Source: Microbacterium sp. LWO14-1.2 (GTDB lineage: Bacteria; Actinomycetota; Actinomycetes; Actinomycetales; Microbacteriaceae). From it: a stretch of 64,000 bases of DNA. The translations under genes and the position numbers were made by a program. The stretch spans positions 2,356,001 through 2,420,000 of the forward strand of contig NZ_CP151633.1 of assembly GCF_038397715.1 (NCBI RefSeq). Direction: 5' to 3'. Positions within the stretch are counted from its first letter, which is position 1. Every line of letters begins with the position of its first letter. Positions 1 through 8,774 of this stretch are shown here, piece after piece. The notes beneath the pieces were generated by a model. It was not told the origin of the DNA, ran no database searches, and saw nothing but the letters and a program-made list of their open reading frames with translations.

Positions 1-1032
1 GATGACTCGCAATCTCTCGCGCGATCTCCACAGTGCGATCGAGGCGGCGACGATGACGACCGCGCCCTGCACGGCCTGCTGCACGTAGGAGCTGACCCCG
101 CCGAGCACCATGGCGTTGGCGATGACGACGATCACGATCACGCCGACCACGGAGTGCAGCACGCCGCCGCGTCCGCCGGTGAGGAAGGTGCCTCCGATGA
201 CCACGCCGGCGATGGTGGTGAAGAGGAGATCGCCACCGATGCCGACGTCGCCGACCCCGATGCGGGCGGTCGCGAGCACGGCGGCCAGGCCGGCCGTGGC
301 GCCCGCGACGACGAACGACAGCATGCGATAGCGCGACACGGGGATGCCGGAGAGCCGCGCGATCTCCTCGCTGCCGCCGATCACGTACGCGTAGCGGCCG
401 AAACGGGTGCGCATCTGCACGAGCAGTCCGACGATGACCGCGGCGAGCGAGATCCAGACCATTCCGGGGAGCCCGGCGAGGCTGCCGCCGAGGAGGGCCC
501 GGAAGCCGTCGTCCTCGATACGCGGGGGCTTGCCGCCGAAGAGCAGCAGCCCGATCCCGAGGCCGATCTGCCATGTGCCGATCGTGACGATGAACGATGG
601 CACGCGGAGTCGTGCGACGGAGACGCCGGCGACGAGCCCCAGGGCCGCGCCCACGGCGACGGCGATCGGGGCGGCCCAGAGGCCGAGGTCGAGGTCGTTG
701 CGATCGTTGCGCAGCAGCAGTGCGGTGGTGAGCGAGACCGCCGCCATCACTCCGGCCAGCGACAGGTCGATGCCGCCCATCAGGATGACGAAGGTGAGGC
801 CGACCGCGACGACGATCGGCACGGCGCTCTGCTCGGCGATCGCGAGCAGGTTGCCGCCGGAGAGGAACACCGGATTCACGAACGCCATGACGACGCAGAT
901 CGCCAGGAGCACGAGGAGTGCAGGCACCGGGATCCGCTCCGAGCGGAGCAGCGGCCAGCGGCCGGCGGGGGACCGCGAGCCGCGGAGGGTGTCGTTCCCT
1001 CCGGGGCCCGCGGTACGCGTCGCGGCGCTCAC
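1..1032 (-). CDS. Rbs-type ABC sugar permease, truncated by window edge
   Basis: Inner-membrane permease subunit of a ribose/xylose-type (BPD_transp_2) ABC importer. Reading leftward from GTG at 1032 there are 344 codons with no stop before base 1, so the C-terminus is missing but most of the protein is present. The product is very hydrophobic and carries the family's GGIDLS motif about 90 residues in, followed by repeated Gly/Val/Ile membrane segments. The start overlaps the stop of the upstream binding-protein gene by 4 nt (GTGA), so the two are translationally coupled. An ATPase gene is expected just beyond the left edge. The substrate is unknown. The neighbouring LacI regulator, ALDH and GMC oxidoreductase suggest a sugar or polyol. 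Confidence 0.9.
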   Translation of the reverse strand, partial: MSAATRTAGPGGNDTLRGSRSPAGRWPLLRSERIPVPALLVLLAICVVMAFVNPVFLSGGNLLAIAEQSAVPIVVAVGLTFVILMGGIDLSLAGVMAAVSLTTALLLRNDRNDLDLGLWAAPIAVAVGAALGLVAGVSVARLRVPSFIVTIGTWQIGLGIGLLLFGGKPPRIEDDGFRALLGGSLAGLPGMVWISLAAVIVGLLVQMRTRFGRYAYVIGGSEEIARLSGIPVSRYRMLSFVVAGATAGLAAVLATARIGVGDVGIGGDLLFTTIAGVVIGGTFLTGGRGGVLHSVVGVIVIVVIANAMVLGGVSSYVQQAVQGAVVIVAASIALWRSRERLRVI

Positions 1033-2132
1033 TTGATCGGGTCTCCGACCTCGGACCAGATGTCGGAGAGGTCGAAGTCGTCGATGGCGGCCGGGTCGGG
1101 TGCGTCGCCCGCATTCTCCGCCGTGATGATCGGGACGGGCTTGAGGTAGAAGGAGCGGTGGCCTGCCGGTTCCTCCGCCGGGTCGAACTCGCCGGTGGCG
1201 GCCGCGAGCCCGATCGCGAGTCCGAAGGCGCCCTGGGCCGCAGCCCTCGACTGGGTCGTCGCGACGTAGCCGCTGCTCGGGTCCTTCACGAGATCGACCG
1301 CTTCAGCGAGGCCGTCGACGCCCGTGACCTTGATCTGACCACCCTGGCCCGCGTTCTTGATCGCCTCCAACGCGCCGAGGGCCATGGAGTCGCTCGCGGC
1401 CCACACCCCGCCGATCTCGCCGGGGTACTTCGTGAGGAAGGTCTGCGTGATGTCCTGCGCCTTGGTGCGGTCCCACTCGGCCGTCTGGTCCTCGAGCAGC
1501 GTGATGCCCGGGTACTCCTCGAGAGCCTTCTGCAGGCCTGCGAAGCGCTCCTTGGCCGGCGGGTTGTCGAGGATGCCCTGCAGGGCCACCACCGATCCTT
1601 CGCCGCCCATCGACTCGAACAGGGCCTTCGCTGTTTCGTACCCCTCCGGCACGCCGTCGATCGACATGTGCGCGACCCAGTGTGCGGAGTCGCCCGACTC
1701 GGGCGAGGTGCCGTCGGGGCGGTTCCACTGCGTCACGAGCCAGGCGCCGGACTTCTCGGCCTCCTTCACGATGGCGGGGACCAGGCTCGACTCGTTGGCG
1801 TCGATGTTGAGGACCACGCATTCCCCGCCCTTGGCGAGGATCGACTTGATCTGGCCGAGCTGCTTCGAGGAGTCGCCGTCGCTCGCGATCCACTGGTAGT
1901 TGTCCGCAAGCCCCTCGGACTCGGCGAAGGCCTTGGCGGCCGCGTCGACCGACACGTAGTACTCGTTCTCGAGCCCGCGGCCGGACTGCACGAGCGTGAC
2001 GTCTTCGGGGGCGCATTCACCGGAGGACGTGCCCCCGGATCCCGAGCTGATCGCGCCGCTGCATCCGCTCATGCCGAGCATGACCGCGACGGCGCCTGCG
2101 GCGATGGCCGCTGCACGAGTGCGTGAGTTCAT
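1029..2132 (-). CDS. Sugar-binding lipoprotein of ABC importer
   Basis: 367-residue extracytoplasmic solute-binding protein of the periplasmic-binding-protein-4 (RbsB-like) type. An N-terminal basic/hydrophobic signal ends in a lipobox (GMSGC, Cys24), so the mature protein should be lipid-anchored to the outer face of the membrane. A Gly/Ser linker follows and then the two-lobed binding domain. A good ribosome-binding site (AGAAGGAG) precedes the ATG. The gene is first in a leftward operon with the permease. Two GTAAGCGCTTTC-type operators lie upstream, so repression by the adjacent LacI protein is likely. The ligand cannot be read from sequence. Confidence 0.9.
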   Translation of the reverse strand: MNSRTRAAAIAAGAVAVMLGMSGCSGAISSGSGGTSSGECAPEDVTLVQSGRGLENEYYVSVDAAAKAFAESEGLADNYQWIASDGDSSKQLGQIKSILAKGGECVVLNIDANESSLVPAIVKEAEKSGAWLVTQWNRPDGTSPESGDSAHWVAHMSIDGVPEGYETAKALFESMGGEGSVVALQGILDNPPAKERFAGLQKALEEYPGITLLEDQTAEWDRTKAQDITQTFLTKYPGEIGGVWAASDSMALGALEAIKNAGQGGQIKVTGVDGLAEAVDLVKDPSSGYVATTQSRAAAQGAFGLAIGLAAATGEFDPAEEPAGHRSFYLKPVPIITAENAGDAPDPAAIDDFDLSDIWSEVGDPIK

Positions 2133-2191
2133 CTTCGAATCTCCTTCTGGAACTGATGGCCCGCTCGTCGGTCCGGAGGGGAGCGATCCGA

Positions 2192-2279
2192 GAAAGCGCT
2201 TACAGATGCTACGGGTGTGCTGCTGGTTGCGCTACGGGCCGGAGTCGGGAACGTCTTCGTCCGCTGTGTAAGCGCTTTC
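2192..2279. promoter_or_regulatory. Paired LacI-type operators upstream of the binding-protein gene
   Basis: GAAAGCGCTTAC at 2192-2203 and GTAAGCGCTTTC at 2268-2279 are reverse complements of each other with dyad centres 76 bp apart. They lie between the binding-protein start (2132) and the end of the LacI gene (2331). The spacing would permit looping. The same word occurs at 3426, 3490 and 6714. Confidence 0.8.
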
Positions 2280-2330
2280 TGGAAATGTACACACCCCGTC
2301 GGGCTCGCGCAAGAGCGAGATCGGGATCCG

Positions 2331-3335
2331 TCAGGCCGTGGCGGCGGGGCCCGTGGAATCGCGGACGACGAGGGTCGCGGCGAGCAGGGGAGGGAGATCC
2401 GGCTCGACGCCCGCCAGCCGTGCTCGGAGGATCTCCCAGGCCTTCGCTCCCAGCTCGGCGCGCGGACTCACCGCCGTGGTCAGCGGGGGCAGGGTGTGCT
2501 GGGCGAACACGATGTCGTCGAAACCCGTGACCGACATGTCGTCCGGAACGCGGATGCCGCGCTCGCGCAGGCGCCCGAGCACGCCGCACGCCACCAGGTC
2601 GTTGAACGCGATGATCGCCGTCGGAGCGCTCTCGAGTGCGGCATCCGTCGCGGCGTAGCCGCCTTCGATCGACGATGTCGCGGCGGGCAGCATGGTGGCT
2701 TCGAGGCCGAGGATGTGCGCCTGCTGGATCGCGCGCCACCGCTCGCGGTTCTGCCAGGCGCTCTCCGAACCCGCGATGTACACGACTCGTCGGTGGCCGA
2801 GGGTGGCGAGCGAGCCGCACAGATCGAGCATCGCGGTGAAGTTGTCCACGGCGACCATGGGGAGGTCGATCCCGGGCTCGACGCGGTTGACGAGCACGAT
2901 CGGGGTCGGCTGCCGCGACAGCGCGCGGAGACCCGCCGTATCGATGCGCGACGAGAGGATCAGCAGGCCGTCGACCTGCGAGAGGCGCTCCTGGGCGATG
3001 CTCAGCTCGACCTCGGCGTCGTCGCCGGAGTCGGAGATCACCATCCGGTACCCGTCGCGGCTGGCACCCACGTTGGCGGCCTTGATGACGTCATGGAAGT
3101 ACGGGTTGCCGAGGTCGGGGACGATCACGCCGATACTGCGGTGGTTGCCGCTCGCGAGATCCCTGGCAGCGCCGAAGGGGCGGTAGCCCAGGCGGGTCGC
3201 GACGTCCTTCACCTTGTCGGCCAGCTCCGGCGATACCCGCTGGTCGCCGTTGAGCACCCGCGACACGGTGGCGATGGATACGCCGGCGGCATCGGCGACG
3301 TGCTGGATCGTCACGCGACCTGTCGAGTTCTTCAC
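2331..3335 (-). CDS. LacI-family transcriptional repressor (local sugar regulon)
   Basis: 334-residue LacI/GalR regulator. The N-terminal helix-turn-helix and hinge helix are at about residues 8-60 (VTIQHVADAAGVSIATVSR, then VLNG). The remaining ~275 residues form a periplasmic-binding-protein-like effector domain. The GTG start at 3335 follows a CGGAG sequence. Operators GTAAGCGGTTTC and GTAAGCGCTTTC lie in the gap to the divergent aldehyde dehydrogenase, so autoregulation is expected. The same sites precede the binding protein on one side and the GMC oxidoreductase on the other, which defines a compact regulon of transport plus two oxidations. Confidence 0.92.
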   Translation of the reverse strand: MKNSTGRVTIQHVADAAGVSIATVSRVLNGDQRVSPELADKVKDVATRLGYRPFGAARDLASGNHRSIGVIVPDLGNPYFHDVIKAANVGASRDGYRMVISDSGDDAEVELSIAQERLSQVDGLLILSSRIDTAGLRALSRQPTPIVLVNRVEPGIDLPMVAVDNFTAMLDLCGSLATLGHRRVVYIAGSESAWQNRERWRAIQQAHILGLEATMLPAATSSIEGGYAATDAALESAPTAIIAFNDLVACGVLGRLRERGIRVPDDMSVTGFDDIVFAQHTLPPLTTAVSPRAELGAKAWEILRARLAGVEPDLPPLLAATLVVRDSTGPAATA

Positions 3336-3425
3336 GAAAGGGACTCCGTCCTGTCACCCGCCCCCGCCCTCGTCAGCAGGGGACCGGACGCGCACCGGGG
3401 AGCGCGCTGGATGCTGAGGTCCAGA

Positions 3426-3501
3426 GTAAGCGGTTTCTGGTCTCCCTTGTCCACCCTTGTCGACGGGCGCTTGCGATGCTACCTTTCGAGTAAGCGCTTT
3501 C
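3426..3501. promoter_or_regulatory. LacI operators between lacI and aldehyde dehydrogenase
   Basis: GTAAGCGGTTTC (3426-3437) and GTAAGCGCTTTC (3490-3501) have centres 64 bp apart in the divergent intergenic region. The second overlaps the leader of the dehydrogenase just before its AAGGAG ribosome-binding site. They match the 2192/2268 pair. Confidence 0.8.
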
Positions 3502-3515
3502 TCGAAGGAGTTCCT

Positions 3516-4994
3516 ATGACAGTGACCCGCGCGACCACGGCGGACGTCCGCCGCTACGGCGCCTACATCGACGGCTCGATGACCCGACCGGGCGAGCACG
3601 TGTTCCGACGCGAGAATCCCGGCACCGGCGATCTCGTGGCCGAGTTCGACCGCGGAGACGAGGCGACAGCGGCAGCTGCGACCGCCAGCGCCCGACGCGT
3701 CTTCGACGAGGGATCCTGGTCGACGGCGAGCGGCCAGCATCGCGCGCGCATCCTGCTCCGACTCGTCGAGCTCATGCGGCGCGACAGCGAGAAGCTCGCC
3801 CGCATCGAGGCGGATGAGACGGGAAAGCCGATCCGGCTGGCCCGCGGCGACGTGCAGGGCAGCATCGGGCTCACCGAGTACGCCGCCGCCCTCGCCCTCA
3901 CGACGAGCGGAGAGGTGCACACCAACCTCGGCGACGGCTTCCTCGGCCTCGTCACCCGCGAGCCGTGCGGAGTCGTCGCCATGGTCACACCCTGGAACTT
4001 CCCGCTGCTGCTGCTCATGCAGAAGCTGCCCTTCGCGCTCGCCGCCGGGTGCACCGCGGTCTGCAAGCCCTCGGAGCTGACGGCCGGCACCACGCTCGAG
4101 ATCGCCCGGCTCCTCACCGAGGCCGGGCTGCCCGACGGCGCCTTCAACGTCGTCACCGGCGCCGGCAGCGTGGTGGGAGACCACCTCGCGCGGTCCGCGG
4201 ACGTCGACTTCCTCTCGTTCACCGGGAGCACGGCCGTCGGTCGCTCGATCGTCGAGGCGTCGGCCGGCACGCTGAAGCGTCTCTCGATGGAGCTCGGCGG
4301 CAAGGCCGCGAGCATCGTCTTCCCGGACGCCGACCTCGACAAGGCGGCCGACGGCGTGCTGTTCGGCGTGACCTTCAATCAGGGCGAATGCTGCGTCTCC
4401 GGCGCGCGCCTGCTCGTGCACGAGGACATCGCCGACGAGTTCGTGCGGAGGGTCGCCGAGAAGGCGGCGTCGTTGACGGTGGGACCGTCGACCGACGAGT
4501 CCGCCGACCTCGGTGCCATGATCCACGAAGACCATCTGAACCAGGTCCTCGGCTTCGTCGACGACGCGCGAGCGGCGGGCGCCGAGGTCGTCACGGGCGG
4601 TGAGCGGCTCACGGCCGGCGCCCTCGCCGACGGTTACTTCGTGCCGCCGACGATCGTCGATCGGGTCGCCCCGGGGTCGGCGCTGTTCTGCGAGGAGGTC
4701 TTCGGGCCGGTGCTCGCGGTGACCCGGTTCTCGTCGATCGACGAGGCGATCGAGCTCGCGAACGCCGTGCAGTACGGTCTCGCGAACTCCGTGTGGTCGA
4801 CCGACATCTACACGGCCCTCACCGTCAGCCGACGACTGCAGAGCGGCACGGTGTGGGTCAACACCACGATCGACGGAGCACCGCAGCTCCCCGGCGGCGG
4901 GGTGAAGCAGAGCGGCTACGGCCGTGAGATGGGCAAGGTCGGCTTCGAGGAGTTCACCGAGGTGAAGACCATCCAGATCCGCACGTCCGTCTGA
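3516..4994 (+). CDS. NAD(P)-dependent aldehyde dehydrogenase
   Basis: 492-residue cytosolic ALDH-superfamily enzyme oxidising an aldehyde to a carboxylate. The general base is Glu259 in ELGGK and the catalytic thiol is Cys293 in NQGECC; the 34-residue spacing is that of the family. The cofactor-binding segment TPWNFPL is present. The ATG at 3516 is preceded by AAGGAG and lies right behind a LacI operator. The gene converges on a GMC-family alcohol oxidoreductase controlled by the same operator word. A two-step route from primary alcohol to aldehyde to acid is therefore the likely job, resembling a betaine-aldehyde-dehydrogenase/choline-dehydrogenase pair but under sugar-type regulation. The true substrate is unknown. 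Confidence 0.9.
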   Translation: MTVTRATTADVRRYGAYIDGSMTRPGEHVFRRENPGTGDLVAEFDRGDEATAAAATASARRVFDEGSWSTASGQHRARILLRLVELMRRDSEKLARIEADETGKPIRLARGDVQGSIGLTEYAAALALTTSGEVHTNLGDGFLGLVTREPCGVVAMVTPWNFPLLLLMQKLPFALAAGCTAVCKPSELTAGTTLEIARLLTEAGLPDGAFNVVTGAGSVVGDHLARSADVDFLSFTGSTAVGRSIVEASAGTLKRLSMELGGKAASIVFPDADLDKAADGVLFGVTFNQGECCVSGARLLVHEDIADEFVRRVAEKAASLTVGPSTDESADLGAMIHEDHLNQVLGFVDDARAAGAEVVTGGERLTAGALADGYFVPPTIVDRVAPGSALFCEEVFGPVLAVTRFSSIDEAIELANAVQYGLANSVWSTDIYTALTVSRRLQSGTVWVNTTIDGAPQLPGGGVKQSGYGREMGKVGFEEFTEVKTIQIRTSV

Positions 4995-5018
4995 ACGGGC
5001 GCACCCGAGCTCGACCCC

Positions 5019-5064
5019 GCGAACGACGAAGGCCCGCTCCGAGGAGCGGGCCTTCGTCGTTCGC
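5019..5064. terminator. Bidirectional terminator hairpin
   Basis: Perfect 22-bp inverted repeat (arms 5019-5040 and 5043-5064, loop closing to a tetraloop) in the 79-bp gap between the convergent aldehyde dehydrogenase and GMC oxidoreductase genes. The arms contain AAGGCCCGCTCC/GGAGCGGGCCTT, the usual actinobacterial terminator style. Confidence 0.88.
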
Positions 5065-5073
5065 GCCCTCGGG

Positions 5074-6684
5074 TCAGCGGGCGTCCTCCCGGATCATGTC
5101 GACGGCCTTCTCGGCGATCATCACCGTCGGCGCCTGCGTGTTCGAGCTCACGATGCGGGGCATGATCGACGAGTCGACGACGCGCAGGCCGGAGAGCCCG
5201 TGCACGTCGAGCCGCGGCGACACGACCGACTCGTCGGAGACGCCCATCGCGCACGTGCCCACCGGGTGATACGACGTGCGACCGTACTGACGCACGTAGC
5301 GCACGTAGTCGTCCTGCGTGGAGATCTTCTCCCCGCCGGCCAGGTGCTCCTTCTTCACGAGCGCGGCCATCGACGGCTGAGCCATGATCTCGCGGCTCTG
5401 CCGCAGCCCCTCGACGCCCAGTTCGAGGTCGTAGTCGTCGGCGAGGTAGTTCGGATCGATGCGCGGGGCACGCTGCGGATCGGCATCCGCGATCGTCACC
5501 GTGCCGCGACTGCGCGGACGCAGGAAGTACGAGTTGAGCGTCGCCCCGTAACCCGGCCGCACGGCAGCGATGCCCGCCTCGACACCGGCGGCCGGCAGGA
5601 AGTGGAACTGCAGGTCGGGCGTCTTCTCGTCCTTGTTGCCGTACGTGAACGCCCCGGCCTCGACCACGGTCGACGCCAGCGGACCCGAGCGGAACGCCAT
5701 GTACTCGACGCCCGCGAGAACGGTCGCCGGCTTCGGGCTGCCGAGCCGGTCGAGGCTCTGATACGCGTTGAGCTCGTAGATGATGTCGAGGTCGCAGTGG
5801 TCCTGCAGGTTCTTCCCCACGCCGGGAAGGGCGTGCACGACGTCGACGCCGGCGGCCTTGAGATCGGCGGGGTCGCCGATTCCCGACAGCTGCAGGATCT
5901 GGGGGGAGCCGTACGCGCCGGCGGCGACGATGACCTCGCGGGTGGCGCGGTAGCTGTGGGCGGTGCCTCGCTCGATGGTCTCGACGCCGGTGGCCCGGCC
6001 GCCCTCGATCACGACGCGCGACACAGTGGCGTGCACGCGCACGTCGAGGTTGGGACGGTGCCTGGCCGGCTTCACGTAGGCCACGGCGGCGCTGCAGCGG
6101 CGACCGTTCAGTGTCGTGGTCTGGTAGAAGCCGACGCCCCACTGGTCGGCGCCGTTGAAGTCGGAGTTGTAGGGGAGTCCGTACTCCTGGCCGGCATGCA
6201 CGAACGCCCGTGACAGCGGATGCGGATCCGCGAGGTCGGACACCCCGAGGGGGCCGGCGGTGCCGTGCAGCGGTGCCGAGAGGCGCGCGTTGCGCTCGGA
6301 GCGGATGAAGTACGGCTGCACCTCTTCGGCCGACCATCCCTCGCAGCCGTGCACGGTCGCCCAGTCGTCGTAGTCCTGCGCAACACCGCGGGTGAAGACC
6401 TGGGCGTTGATGGACCCGCCTCCGCCCAGCACGCGGCCCTGGGGCAGCGGGATCCGGCGGTCGTTGCCGTGCCGCTGCGGTTCGCTCACGAACCCCCACT
6501 GGAACGGCCCGGCGGTGAGCTTGGCGAATCCGGCGGGAACGTGGATGAACGGATGCCGGTCGCTCCGACCGGCTTCCAGCAACAGGACCCGCACGCTCGG
6601 GTCCTCGCTCAGGCGCCCGGCCAGCACGCAGCCTGCAGTGCCTCCTCCGGCGATGACGTAGTCGTAGGTGTTCTCGTGTGACAT
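5074..6684 (-). CDS. GMC-family FAD-dependent alcohol oxidoreductase
   Basis: 536-residue glucose-methanol-choline oxidoreductase, closest in style to choline dehydrogenases. The FAD dinucleotide motif GGGTAG is at residues 13-18, a GMC signature with Gly-rich GRVLGGGGS lies in the N-terminal third, and the catalytic His473 is in YHPVGTC, with a later SSNTQAP segment supplying the partner Asn. The ATG at 6684 is chosen over an in-frame ATG at 6705 because AAGGAGAG sits directly before it. A LacI operator lies 30 bp upstream. Expected to oxidise a primary alcohol or polyol to the aldehyde used by the convergent ALDH. The electron acceptor (oxygen or a respiratory carrier) cannot be told. Confidence 0.9.
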   Translation of the reverse strand: MSHENTYDYVIAGGGTAGCVLAGRLSEDPSVRVLLLEAGRSDRHPFIHVPAGFAKLTAGPFQWGFVSEPQRHGNDRRIPLPQGRVLGGGGSINAQVFTRGVAQDYDDWATVHGCEGWSAEEVQPYFIRSERNARLSAPLHGTAGPLGVSDLADPHPLSRAFVHAGQEYGLPYNSDFNGADQWGVGFYQTTTLNGRRCSAAVAYVKPARHRPNLDVRVHATVSRVVIEGGRATGVETIERGTAHSYRATREVIVAAGAYGSPQILQLSGIGDPADLKAAGVDVVHALPGVGKNLQDHCDLDIIYELNAYQSLDRLGSPKPATVLAGVEYMAFRSGPLASTVVEAGAFTYGNKDEKTPDLQFHFLPAAGVEAGIAAVRPGYGATLNSYFLRPRSRGTVTIADADPQRAPRIDPNYLADDYDLELGVEGLRQSREIMAQPSMAALVKKEHLAGGEKISTQDDYVRYVRQYGRTSYHPVGTCAMGVSDESVVSPRLDVHGLSGLRVVDSSIMPRIVSSNTQAPTVMIAEKAVDMIREDAR

Positions 6685-6713
6685 CTCTCTCCTTGCTTTC
6701 TGCATCGTTGCCC

Positions 6714-6725
6714 GAAAGCGCTTGC
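6714..6725. promoter_or_regulatory. LacI operator upstream of the GMC oxidoreductase
   Basis: GAAAGCGCTTGC differs by one base from GAAAGCGCTTAC at 2192, placing the GMC gene in the same LacI regulon. It lies between the GMC start (6684) and the end of the DUF993 gene (6752). Confidence 0.75.
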
Positions 6726-6751
6726 TAGCGCGGTCGTGTTCGCCGGTCGGA

Positions 6752-7906
6752 TCAGATCCCCTGCGCGCGGAAGTATGCGGACGCCCGCGCGGCCGCCGCG
6801 TCGGGATCGGCGAAGAGGCCGATCCCGTTCGCTGCGGCGAACAGCTCCGCGAGGTGCAGGATACTCCGGCCGGATTCGAGACCCGCGACCATGCGGAAGT
6901 GGCTCTGCGCGCCGTCGAGATAGCTCAGCCACACGACACCGACCTTGTAGTAGCGGGTGGGTGCCTCGAAGACGAGGCGGCTCAGCGGCACCGTCGGATC
7001 CAGGATCGAGCGGAATCCCCGCTCGTCGCCGTCGTCGAGTCGGGCGAGCGCCGCGGACGCGAACCGCGGTACGGCGGCGAAGGCGCCGAGGAGGGCGTCG
7101 CTGTGGCCGTGGTCGTCGCCGGCGATGAGCTCCGAGTAGTTGAAGTCGTCTCCCGTGAACAGTCGCACGCCCGACGGCAGGCGGCGTCGGAACGAGATCT
7201 CGTGGTCGCGGTCGAGCAGCGACAGCTTGATCCCCGCGACCTTCGACGCGTGCGCCTCGATGAGGGCGAGCACGGTGTCGGATGCCGTGGCGACGTCGTT
7301 CGTGCCCCAGTACCCGGCGAGTGCGGGGTCGAACATCTCGCCGAGCCAGTGCAGGACGACGGGGCGACCGGCCGCGGTCAGCACGCGGTCGTACACCGCG
7401 AGGTAGTCGTCGGCGCTGCGCGCGGCGCGGGCGAGGTGCCTGCTCGCCATCATCACGACCGACCCGCCGGCGGCCTCGATGTCCTCGAGCTGCGCGATGT
7501 ACGCGTCCGCGATCTCGGACAGCGTATGAGGGCCGTCGTCGAGCTGGTCCGTCGCGATGCCGACGACGACCGACCCGCGTCGTCCGGCGGCCTCGCGCAG
7601 GGTGCGTCGTGCCAGGTCGAGTGCGGTCGCAGCGTCGAGGCCCATCCCGCGCTGCGCGGTGTCCATGCTCTCCGCGATGCCGAGTCCCAGATCCCAGAGG
7701 GAGTGCCGCAGGGCCATCGTCGCGTCCCAGTCCACGACGGTCGCGCCTCCGGCCGCAGCGCGCAGCGGATCGGCGACGACGTGACCCGCCGCGTACGCGG
7801 TCCGCGAGGTCGACGGAGTGCTCGAGGTGCGCAGCGGCGCGGGAGGATTGAGCTCGACGGCTCGCAGCCCGTCGGCGGAGGGCAGCCGGACGACGGTCGA
7901 GCTCAT
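6752..7906 (-). CDS. DUF993 / dihydrodipicolinate-synthase-like protein
   Basis: 384-residue protein of the DUF993 family, described as a TIM-barrel relative of dihydrodipicolinate synthase. No member of known function is recognised here. ATG 7906 overlaps the stop of the preceding isomerase gene by 4 nt (ATGA), making this the last gene of a four-gene leftward operon (FAD oxidoreductase, Gfo/Idh/MocA, isomerase, DUF993). It is rich in charged His/Asp segments (for example GDDFNYSELIAGDDHGHSD near residue 265) typical of a metal- or substrate-binding barrel. The context suggests a carbon-carbon cleaving or rearranging step on an oxidised sugar, which is inference only. Confidence 0.8.
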   Translation of the reverse strand: MSSTVVRLPSADGLRAVELNPPAPLRTSSTPSTSRTAYAAGHVVADPLRAAAGGATVVDWDATMALRHSLWDLGLGIAESMDTAQRGMGLDAATALDLARRTLREAAGRRGSVVVGIATDQLDDGPHTLSEIADAYIAQLEDIEAAGGSVVMMASRHLARAARSADDYLAVYDRVLTAAGRPVVLHWLGEMFDPALAGYWGTNDVATASDTVLALIEAHASKVAGIKLSLLDRDHEISFRRRLPSGVRLFTGDDFNYSELIAGDDHGHSDALLGAFAAVPRFASAALARLDDGDERGFRSILDPTVPLSRLVFEAPTRYYKVGVVWLSYLDGAQSHFRMVAGLESGRSILHLAELFAAANGIGLFADPDAAAARASAYFRAQGI

Positions 7907-8739
7907 CGGGTCACCGCCTCGGCCGAGCGGGTCGCCTGCGCGAAGCCGCGGACGGTGCGATCGACGATCGTGTCCAGATCGAGCGCCCAGATGTCGTCGT
8001 TGAAGATCTCGACCTCGGTGGGACCGGAGAACCCGGCGTCCCGCACGGCCGCGTTGAGCGGAGCGAAGTCGATCTCGCCGTCGCCGGGGAACAGCCGGCC
8101 GTTCATGTTCTCGGGCTCGGGGAGGGGGAGAGCGAAGTCGCTGATCTGATAGCCGGCGATCCGCTCGCCCGCCGCGGCGGCGCTCTCGGCGAACCGGGGA
8201 TCCCAGAACGTCGCGTACGCGTCGACGAGGATCCCGGTCGCCGTGGCCGGCAGATCGCGGATCATGTCGAGGGCCTGGGCGATCGACGTGACGACGCTGC
8301 GGCTCGTCACGAACAGCGGATGCAGCGGCTCGAGCGCGAGGCGGACGCCGGCGTCCTCCGCGAACGGGACCAGGGTCTCGAGCGCATCGCGCACCCGCTG
8401 CTCGCCGCGTGCGATGTCGCGATCGCCGGACGGCAGGCCGCCCGCGATGAACGTGAGCATCGGCGCGCCGACCTCGTGCGAGAGCTCGAGTCCGCGCTTC
8501 ACGCCGTCGAGCGCGCCACGCAGCTCGGCGCCGTCCTTGTCGGCGACGAAGCCGACGCGGCACACGGAGCTGACGCCGAGACCGTGATCCGACAGGATGC
8601 GGCGGGTCTCGGCGAGGCCGGTCTGCTCGACCGGCTCGACCCAGAGACCCAGGTGACGGATGCCGGCGCGCTCGGCGGCGGCGGCGGTCTCGGCGAGACC
8701 ATAGGGACGGGTTGTCGCCTGGTTGAGGCTGAGTTCCAT
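7903..8739 (-). CDS. Sugar phosphate isomerase/epimerase-like TIM barrel
   Basis: 278-residue AP-endonuclease-2/xylose-isomerase-like barrel. Acidic and His metal-ligand positions are visible in LALEPLHP, ILVDAYATFWDP and the terminal TEVEIFND. It lacks the strict HLDTYHMNIEE signature of the 13.6 kb epimerase, so the two are paralogous families, not duplicates. The ATG at 8739 follows GAGGAGCC. It sits between the Gfo/Idh/MocA gene (35-bp gap) and DUF993 (4-nt overlap). Such barrels beside Gfo/Idh/MocA dehydrogenases commonly act on inositol-like or keto-sugar substrates; the exact reaction is unassigned. Confidence 0.85.
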   Translation of the reverse strand: MELSLNQATTRPYGLAETAAAAERAGIRHLGLWVEPVEQTGLAETRRILSDHGLGVSSVCRVGFVADKDGAELRGALDGVKRGLELSHEVGAPMLTFIAGGLPSGDRDIARGEQRVRDALETLVPFAEDAGVRLALEPLHPLFVTSRSVVTSIAQALDMIRDLPATATGILVDAYATFWDPRFAESAAAAGERIAGYQISDFALPLPEPENMNGRLFPGDGEIDFAPLNAAVRDAGFSGPTEVEIFNDDIWALDLDTIVDRTVRGFAQATRSAEAVTR

Positions 8740-8774
8740 CGGATGGCTCCTCTTCTCTGATCTGCTCTGATCGC

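Noticed and set aside
2217..4994. 925-codon plus-strand open frame running through lacI into the aldehyde dehydrogenase
   Set aside because: Only the part from 3516 aligns as ALDH. The upstream half is antisense to a clear LacI gene and crosses its operators, a usual effect of GC-rich DNA.
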